In this document: in pieces, positions 56,181-64,000 of the stretch
Layout of the letters: every line of letters begins with the position of its first letter
Position numbering within the stretch: the stretch's first letter is position 1
Source of the DNA: Nostoc commune NIES-4072
GTDB lineage: Bacteria > Cyanobacteriota > Cyanobacteriia > Cyanobacteriales > Nostocaceae
Length of the DNA: 64,000 nt
Assembly (NCBI RefSeq): GCF_003113895.1
Contig: NZ_BDUD01000001.1
Location: forward strand, 1,041,416-1,105,415
Reading direction: 5' to 3'
Made by a program: the position numbers and the translations under genes
Notes under the pieces: model-generated
What the model saw: the letters and a program-made list of their open reading frames with translations, nothing else
Databases searched by the model: none
Told to the model about the DNA's origin: nothing

Positions 56181-58874
56181 ATGAAACTAGTGAAATCTGG
56201 GTACAACCAATCTGAAGAAAAATACTCTCGATTTTTCTCACTTTCTATAGATTTATTGTGTATTGCTAATTTTGATGGTTATTTTAAGTATTTAAACCCC
56301 AAATGGACACAAACGCTAGGTTGGTCTGAACAAGAACTTATTAGCAAACCCTTTATCGAATTTGTTCACCCTGAAGACCGTGAATCCACTATTGCCGCAG
56401 CCCAAAACATTACACAATCTGTAGATGCAATCAGCTTTGAAAACCGCTATCTTTGTCGGGATGGTTCTTACAAATGGCTGTCATGGAATGCGACTGGCTT
56501 CAGTGAAGAAAACTTGATTTATGCAGTAGCTCGTGACATTACCCTTAATAAACATAATGAGATAGAGTTACAAAACTCTATCCGAGAGCTAGAAGCTTTT
56601 AAATATGCTTTAAACGCCCATTCACTTGTAGCTATTACTGATAAAACCGGAAGAATAACCTATGTTAATGATCAATTTTGTAAAATTTCTAAATATTCTA
56701 GAGAAGAACTTCTAGAGCAAGATCATCGTATTATTAATTCTGGTTATCATACAAAGGAATTTTTTGCAAATTTATGGAAAACTATTGCCCAAGGAAAAAT
56801 ATGGAAAGGAGAAATCAAAAATAAAGCCAAGGATGGCAGTTTTTATTGGGTAGATACCTTGATCGCTCCAATGTTGAACCCAGATGAAAAACCCTATCAA
56901 TATGTATCCATTCGTACAGATATTACGCAGCGCAAGCTCTCAGAGTTAGCTTTATTGGAGCGATCGCGCTTGTCAGTTTTGAGTGCAGAAGTCAGTTTAG
57001 CCTTATCTCAAAGTGGCACACTTCCAGAAATTCTGCAAAACTGTACAAATACAATTTCCCAATACCTTGATATCGCCTTTGTTTGTATCTGGACATTTGA
57101 ACGACAAACAAACCAGCTACAATTACAGGCTGGTGTTGATTGTACAGATGTTACTTGTAGTGCTTTAAGCGATACACAAAATTTTCCAAATCACATGCTT
57201 ATAGCTAATAACATTATTGGCTTAATGGCTCAAAATCATCAAGCTATTTTTAACGAAGAGGTATCAATTAATAATTCCGACCAATTTTTCAGCCCAACAT
57301 TTTCAATTTTTCGATTTTCTGCTTATCCCTTAATAGTAGAGCAGCAATTAATCGGCATAATGGTTTTATTTAGCAAGCAACTGTTTACCGAACCAACCCA
57401 TAACTTATTAAATTGGATCGCTAATAATATTGCTGTGGCTATTGACCGGATATGGGCGCGAGAAGAATTACTCAGTCGTCGGGAAGCCTTATTACTGCGT
57501 CTAGCTAGCCAAATCCGCAGCTCTCTTGACCTAGATATGATCCTAGAAACTGCGGTCAATGAAATTCGCAGCTTATTACAAATTGACCGTTGCTACTTTC
57601 TTTGTTACTTACCGCACCCATCCCAACCAAGCCTGATTATTACCTATGAAGCGCGAAACCCTAACTTAGCAACCATGTTAGGCAGTATTCCTCTGCAAAA
57701 AAGTACTTTTTTAAAAAAAATACTTCTCTCTCAAGAGCTAATTTGCATTGATGATATTAAGAGTCAGTCACATCTTGATTATGATTTGCAAGAATTTTTA
57801 ACTGAATTTGGCATCACATCTCAACTAATGCTACCAGTTAAGAGTAATTCTGGGGAGATTGGGGCAATTGTGTGTAGTCATTGCAGTGGCGATCGCATTT
57901 GGACTAATAGTGAAATTAGCCTGCTACAAGCTGTTTGCGATCAACTAGCGATCGCCATCGATCATGCACAACTTTATACCCAAAGTCGTTCTGCTACTTT
58001 AGCTGCTCAAACTCAAGCCGAAAAACTCACTGAAACCTTACATAAATTGCAGCAAACTCAATCTCAACTGATCCAGAATGAAAAAATGTCTAGCTTGGGA
58101 CAGTTAGTAGCTGGAGTTGCCCATGAAATCAACAATCCAGTTAACTTTATTCATGGTAACTTAACCTATGCTAACGAATACTTTCAAGAGATGTTAACTC
58201 TATTGCACCTTTATCAGCAATACTACCCCAATCCCCAGACAGAAATTCAAGATTTTGCTGAAAAAATTGATTTAGGATTTATTACCGATGACCTTTCTAA
58301 ACTCTTATCTTCAATGAATATGGGTACTAATCGTATCCGTGAAATTGTTTTAGGATTGCGGAACTTTTCTCGTCACGATGAAGCAGATAAGAAACTAGTT
58401 GACATTCATGAAGGAATTGAAAATACACTATTGATTTTGCATCATCGCTGGAAAAATAATGGCATTGGACTAGATATATCTATTGTTAAAGAATATGGTA
58501 ACTTGCCCTTGGTTGATTGCTATCCTGGGCAGCTTAATCAAGTATTTATGAATGTTTTGACTAATGCGATCGATGCTTTAGAAGAGTCAATAGTCACTTT
58601 AAAAACAACTCATAAACCGCAAATTATAATTCGGACTGAAATTTTAGATAGTAAATTTGTTGTAATCCGAATTGCTGACAATGGATTAGGGATGAAAGAA
58701 GACGTTAAAAAACGCTTATTTGATCCTTTTTTTACCACAAAACAGGTGGGTAAGGGAACAGGGCTAGGACTGTCAATTAGCTACCAAATTGTTGTAGAAA
58801 AACATGGTGGAATTTTGAATTGTCTATCAGAACTAGGAAAAGGCACAGAATTCTGGATTGAAATTCCAATTTAA
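56181..58874 (+). CDS. PAS/GAF sensor histidine kinase
   Basis: An 897-residue soluble kinase. Domain order: PAS 1 (about 12-125, with FDGYFKYLNPKWTQTLGWS), PAS 2 with PAC (about 134-255, ITDKTGRITYVNDQF and the YVSIRTDITQRK end), GAF 1 (about 270-420), GAF 2 (about 440-600, LDLDMILETAVNEIRSLLQI), a coiled coil (about 605-640), then the dimerisation helix with the phospho-acceptor H648 in VAGVAHEINNPVNF. The ATPase has N-box QVFMNVLTNAIDAL, G1 IADNGLGM, F-box FDPFFTTK and G2 GTGLGLSI. There is no membrane segment and no receiver domain, and no response-regulator gene is adjacent, so the partner is unknown. The phospho-site sequence is the type found in PAS/GAF kinases of cyanobacteria. Confidence 0.93.
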   Translation: MKLVKSGYNQSEEKYSRFFSLSIDLLCIANFDGYFKYLNPKWTQTLGWSEQELISKPFIEFVHPEDRESTIAAAQNITQSVDAISFENRYLCRDGSYKWLSWNATGFSEENLIYAVARDITLNKHNEIELQNSIRELEAFKYALNAHSLVAITDKTGRITYVNDQFCKISKYSREELLEQDHRIINSGYHTKEFFANLWKTIAQGKIWKGEIKNKAKDGSFYWVDTLIAPMLNPDEKPYQYVSIRTDITQRKLSELALLERSRLSVLSAEVSLALSQSGTLPEILQNCTNTISQYLDIAFVCIWTFERQTNQLQLQAGVDCTDVTCSALSDTQNFPNHMLIANNIIGLMAQNHQAIFNEEVSINNSDQFFSPTFSIFRFSAYPLIVEQQLIGIMVLFSKQLFTEPTHNLLNWIANNIAVAIDRIWAREELLSRREALLLRLASQIRSSLDLDMILETAVNEIRSLLQIDRCYFLCYLPHPSQPSLIITYEARNPNLATMLGSIPLQKSTFLKKILLSQELICIDDIKSQSHLDYDLQEFLTEFGITSQLMLPVKSNSGEIGAIVCSHCSGDRIWTNSEISLLQAVCDQLAIAIDHAQLYTQSRSATLAAQTQAEKLTETLHKLQQTQSQLIQNEKMSSLGQLVAGVAHEINNPVNFIHGNLTYANEYFQEMLTLLHLYQQYYPNPQTEIQDFAEKIDLGFITDDLSKLLSSMNMGTNRIREIVLGLRNFSRHDEADKKLVDIHEGIENTLLILHHRWKNNGIGLDISIVKEYGNLPLVDCYPGQLNQVFMNVLTNAIDALEESIVTLKTTHKPQIIIRTEILDSKFVVIRIADNGLGMKEDVKKRLFDPFFTTKQVGKGTGLGLSISYQIVVEKHGGILNCLSELGKGTEFWIEIPI

Positions 58875-58990
58875 ATAGGATTAACAAGCCTCACACAAAA
58901 ACTCTGACAACTTTACTTGCATTTTTTTAGACTTTGATCCTCCAAAAATTCGACATTACACCGATTTTGCAGTGGGATTATTCGGTTTAT

Positions 58991-59857
58991 TTAGAGTAGA
59001 ATCTTCATACTTAAATCCAACCACTTCGATTGAGTAATCGGCGCACTGCTAGAAATATAGTCAACACCCATCTCTGCTACACCGCGAATAGTTTCCAAAG
59101 TCACATTCCCAGAAGCTTCAATTTTCACCCGGCTATCCTGCTGGCGAATCAACTGCACTGCGTCATGCATCATATCTACAGGCATATTGTCTAACATGAT
59201 AATGTCAACGTTGTGCTGCAAAGCTTCTTTTACCTGCTTTAAACTTTCCGTCTCTACCTCTATAGTCAAGGGATAAGGAATCTGAGAACGAATACGGGTA
59301 ACAGCTTCTCCAATTCCCCCAGCCGCCGCAATGTGATTATCCTTAATCATTACCGCATCATCCAACCCCATACGGTGATTAATCGCCCCACCCAAAGCAG
59401 TCGCGTACTTTTCCAACAGTCTCAGCCCTGGTGTCGTTTTACGCGTATCCACCAACTGAGCATTTAAATCGGCAATTTTCTCTACATATATATTAGTCAA
59501 GGTAGCAATCCCACTCAAGCGCATAGCCAAGTTGAGCGCGACCCGTTCCCCCATGAGTAGGGCATCCAGCGAACCATGAATTTCAGCTACAACCTGTCCC
59601 GGCTCACACCATGCACCTTCAGCCGTAACCGCCATAAAACTGACTTTTTCATTCAAAATCTGAAATACCCTAGCAGCAACTGGTAAGCCAGCAATAATCC
59701 CAGAAGCTTTTGCAATCCATCTAGCCGAGCCGAGCGTCACATCTTGTACAAGTAACGAATTAGTAGTGCGATCGCCCCTGCCAATATCCTCCAACAACCA
59801 GCCATGTAACAGAGGATCTAAAACCAGCCTTGGCGGTAAAACACCAGAATTACTCAC
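58991..59857 (-). CDS. nadC: Nicotinate-nucleotide pyrophosphorylase (carboxylating)
   Basis: A 288-residue enzyme that converts quinolinate and PRPP to nicotinate mononucleotide in de novo NAD synthesis. Motifs: EDIGRGDRTTN near the start, ERVALNLAMRLSGIAT (about 102-117), DTRKTTPGLRLLEKYA (about 135-150), MIKDNHI, the VETESL site and EASGNVTLETIRGVAEMGVDYIS (about 240-262). The gene is convergent with the kinase on its left and divergent from the rRNA operon. Confidence 0.96.
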   Translation of the reverse strand: MSNSGVLPPRLVLDPLLHGWLLEDIGRGDRTTNSLLVQDVTLGSARWIAKASGIIAGLPVAARVFQILNEKVSFMAVTAEGAWCEPGQVVAEIHGSLDALLMGERVALNLAMRLSGIATLTNIYVEKIADLNAQLVDTRKTTPGLRLLEKYATALGGAINHRMGLDDAVMIKDNHIAAAGGIGEAVTRIRSQIPYPLTIEVETESLKQVKEALQHNVDIIMLDNMPVDMMHDAVQLIRQQDSRVKIEASGNVTLETIRGVAEMGVDYISSSAPITQSKWLDLSMKILL

Positions 59858-59968
59858 AACTTTATTGCTTCCTTAGTGACTTCCAGGAATACTATAGCCT
59901 ATAACCCTTGTTCTCTAAGGCTTTCAGGGGGAATAAAAAATGGTTCCAAAAATATTTTGGAAAAATAG

Positions 59969-59997
59969 TTGACACAAAGAGTTGGGTTCGCTATATT
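59969..59997 (+). promoter_or_regulatory. rRNA operon promoter
   Basis: TTGACA at 59969-59974 and TATATT at 59992-59997 are separated by exactly 17 bp, an excellent sigma-70 type pair. It lies about 175 bp before the 16S rRNA start and after nadC, so it is the likely P1 of the rrn operon. Confidence 0.8.
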
Positions 59998-60047
59998 GAA
60001 TAAGTGCCTGAAGCGGAGCGCAAAAGAGCGACGTTATTCAGGGAACC

Positions 60048-60059
60048 GAACCTTGAAAA
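60048..60059 (+). promoter_or_regulatory. boxA-like antitermination site upstream of 16S
   Basis: GAACCTTGAAAA is repeated at 62183-62194 upstream of 23S. Paired copies ahead of each rRNA gene are the layout of boxA antiterminators, which bind NusB/NusE. Confidence 0.6.
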
Positions 60060-60172
60060 TATTATAGTTTGAAAGCGAAAAGACAGCAAGTAGTTTGCCT
60101 CAAGAAAATGATAACTAAGCTGAAGTTAAAAAAGAGCAGCTAAATGTATTGAGTTCAAAAGCTTTCCATTTC

Positions 60173-61661
<1,489 letters not shown>

Positions 61662-61791
61662 TTAGGGAGACCTACACCCCTTACATATCGAAAAACACAC
61701 TAGTTTTATAGATAGTAAGTTGGTCTATACCTAGGTCGGTCGCAGATATTTGCAAGATGAACGCTTTCAAACTATGATGAAGGTTCTTTAT

Positions 61792-61865
<74 letters not shown>

Positions 61866-62022
61866 CCTAAAGGAGTGCTGAGTACCGAGTGCTGAGTGCT
61901 GAGTAAAAAACTTAGTATTGAGAAGTAGGAATTCAGAACTACCATAGTGGGAGTAAATTAGAGAAAGCGCGTGATGAGAACAAAAAACTCAGCACTCAGC
62001 CCTCATAACTCAACACTGTATT

Positions 62023-62095
62023 GGGGGTTTAGCTCAGTTGGTAGAGCGCCTGCTTTGCAAGCAGGATGTCAGCGGTTCGAGTCCGCTAACCTCCA
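62023..62095 (+). tRNA. trnA: tRNA-Ala (TGC)
   Basis: A 73-nt tRNA with acceptor GGGGGTT pairing with AACCTCC, anticodon TGC at 62056-62058 in loop TTTGCAA, and T arm GGTTCGAGTCC. The CCA end is not encoded. Confidence 0.98.
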
Positions 62096-62182
62096 CCTGT
62101 GGCGGTTGCCATTGATAAAATAGAGTGAGAAATCAGCAACATGACTTAACTGGAGTCAGACTGCTGAGTTGTATCTCAGCCA

Positions 62183-62194
62183 GAACCTTGAAAA
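62183..62194 (+). promoter_or_regulatory. boxA-like antitermination site upstream of 23S
   Basis: Second copy of GAACCTTGAAAA, identical to that at 60048-60059, placed between tRNA-Ala and the 23S rRNA gene. Confidence 0.6.
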
Positions 62195-62346
62195 CTGCAT
62201 AGTAACGCGAAAATAGCAGGCAGACACAGACATTGAGAGTGCTGAGTACTGAGTGCTGAGTACTGAGTAAAATCAGTAGGAAGTGACGAGGTAAGCAGAA
62301 CTAACTATTTGTGAATGCAAGTCATTAAAAGACCAAATATTTGAGT

Positions 62347-64000
62347 GGTCAAGCTAATAAGGGCTAACGGTGGATACCTAGGCACACAGAGGCGACGAAG
62401 GACGTGGTTACCGACGATATGCTCCGGGGAGTTGGAAGCAAACATTGAGCCGGAGATTTCCGAATGGGGCAACCCTATATACTACCTGCTGAATATATAG
62501 GCAGGAAAGAGCCAACCCAGCGAATTGAAACATCTTAGTAGCTGGAGGAAGAGAAATCAATAAAGAGATTCCCTCAGTAGTGGTGAGCGAAAGGGGAAGA
62601 GCCTAAACCAAAAGATTTATCTTTTGGGGTAGTGGGAGAGCGATATCGAATCTGGAGGCTAGACGAAGCAGCTAAATACTGCACCAAAGAAGGTGAAAGT
62701 CCTGTAGTCGAAAGTCAAAGGATAGTAGCTCAATCCCGAGTAGCATGGGGCACGAGGAATCCCATGTGAATCAGCGAGGACCACCTCGTAAGGCTAAATA
62801 CTACTGTGTGACCGATAGTGAACCAGTACCGCGAGGGAAAGGTGAAAAGAACCCCGGAAGGGGAGTGAAATAGAACATGAAACCGTTAGCTTACAAGCAG
62901 TGGGAGGACTATTTAAAAGTCTGACCGCGTGCCTGTTGAAGAATGAGCCGGCGACTTATAGGCACTGGTAGGTTAAAGCGAGAATGCTGGAGCCAAAGGG
63001 AAACCGAGTCTGAAAAGGGCGATAATCAGTGTTTATAGACCCGAACCCTGGTGATCTAACCATGGCCAGGATGAAGCTTGGGTAACACCAAGTGGAGGTC
63101 CGCACCGACTGATGTTGAAAAATCAGCGGATGAGCTGTGGTTAGGGGTGAAATGCCAATCGAACCAGGAGCTAGCTGGTTCTCCCCGAAATGTGTTTAGG
63201 CGCAGCGGTAATGATTATATCTGGGGGGTAAAGCACTGTTTCGGTGCGGGCTGGGAGACCGGTACCAAATCGAGACAAACTCTGAATACCCAGAGCACAC
63301 ATTGCCAGTGAGACAGTGGGGGATAAGCTTCATTGTCAAGAGGGAAACAGCCCAGACCACCAGCTAAGGTCCCCAAATCATCGCTAAGTGATAAAGGAGG
63401 TGAGAGTGCACAGACAACTAGGAGGTTTGCCTAGAAGCAGCCACCCTTGAAAGAGTGCGTAATAGCTCACTAGTCAAGCGCTCTCGCGCCGAAAATGAAC
63501 GGGGCTAAGCGATGTACCGAAGCTGTGGGATTAACTAACGTTAATCGGTAGGGGAGCGTTCCGTCGTAGAAAGAAGCAGTAGCGGCAAGCAGCTGTGGAC
63601 GAAACGGAAGTGAGAATGTCGGCTTGAGTAGCGCAAACATTGGTGAGAATCCAATGCCCCGAAACCCTAAGGTTTCCTCCGCCAGGTTCGTCCCCGGAGG
63701 GTTAGTCAGGACCTAAGGCGAGGCCGAACGGCGTAGTCGATGGACAACGGGTTAAAATTCCCGTACTGATTGTAGGTTGTGCAGAGGGACGGAGAAGATA
63801 ATTGTCAGCCGGATGTTGGTTACCGGTTCAAGCGTCGAGATGTTGAGAAACGGCGAAAACGTTTCGAGTTGAGGCGTGAGTACGACCCACTACGGTGGGG
63901 AAGTGGCATAGTCTAGCTTCCAAGAAAAGCTCTAAACACGTTAACTTACAGTTACCTGTACCCGAAACCGACACAGGTAGGGAGGTTGAGAATACCAAGG
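62347..64000 (+). rRNA. rrl: 23S ribosomal RNA, 5' part
   Basis: Begins GGTCAAGCTAATAAGGGCT and shows the conserved GGTGGATACCTAGGCAC and CGACGAAGGACGTGG near the start, CCGATAGTGAACCAGTACCG, TAATAGCTCACTAGTC and AAAATGAACGGGGCTAAGC later. About 1650 nt of roughly 2800 are in the window; the gene runs off the right edge, and the 5S gene is outside. The start is estimated. Confidence 0.96.

Overview
The window looks like chromosomal DNA of a filamentous heterocyst-forming cyanobacterium, most likely Nostoc or a close relative. The evidence is the very frequent HIP1 octamer GCGATCGC inside and between genes, many short heptamer tandem repeats (STRRs) of the Nostoc type, cyanobacterial gene families (chlH, a Ycf54-type cyclase factor, crtE, glnB, XisH/XisI, DUF3153, Uma2, PEP-CTERM), and a 16S rRNA with a typical cyanobacterial tRNA-Ile/tRNA-Ala spacer. 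The genus is an inference from these traits; no database was searched.

Layout. 1-6.2 kb: a partial acidic protein, a small conserved gene, aroK, a xisH-xisI pair sitting directly behind aroK and followed by a degenerate second copy of the aroK 3' end, a Uma2 remnant, argB, two small genes, and a TnpB-only IS605-type element. 6.2-18 kb: TPR and DUF3153 membrane proteins, an HxlR regulator divergent from an FMN azoreductase, pdxH, an AI-2E family permease, scpA, a sugar nucleotidyltransferase, speA, ndk and terC. 17.8-29.8 kb: nurA-like, a HAD hydrolase, a large secreted RTX/beta-helix protein, thiD, a coiled-coil membrane protein, glnB (PII), rdgB, a phosphohexomutase and pdxJ. 30-41.3 kb: a SnoaL-like protein, Ycf54, a PEP-CTERM protein, a secreted hypothetical, a DUF212 PAP2-like protein, crtE, folD, a lipoprotein, a Nudix hydrolase, a second AI-2E permease and a Tat-exported PhoD phosphatase behind a probable PHO box. 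41.4-47.9 kb is the most accessory part: a truncated membrane protein, a two-gene ATPase/PIN nuclease module, mutS and a PrlF/YhaV toxin-antitoxin pair. 47.9-60 kb: an LpxB-like glycosyltransferase, chlH, Uma2, a broken HEPN gene amid local repeats, a PAS/GAF histidine kinase and nadC. 60-64 kb: an rRNA operon (promoter, boxA, 16S, tRNA-Ile, tRNA-Ala, boxA, start of 23S) running off the right edge.

Most genes are housekeeping: arginine/polyamine (argB, speA), vitamin B6 (pdxH, pdxJ), thiamine (thiD), NAD (nadC), folate (folD), isoprenoid (crtE), chlorophyll (chlH, Ycf54) and nucleotide-pool hygiene (ndk, rdgB, Nudix). Operons are short and spacing is loose. Intergenic DNA is rich in repeats: STRR heptamers, a 20-bp palindrome found at five places, mostly just past gene 3' ends, and two MITE-like elements. 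In at least two genes (mutS and the LpxB-like gene) repeat units sit inside the reading frame without breaking it.

The best candidates for less familiar biology are the ATPase/PIN pair at 41.8-43.7 kb, which resembles two-gene anti-phage modules; the xisHI pair with the duplicated aroK tail, which looks like the footprint of a cassette insertion; and the TnpB element, which has a small regulator-like gene where tnpA would be and a possible guide-RNA 3' end.
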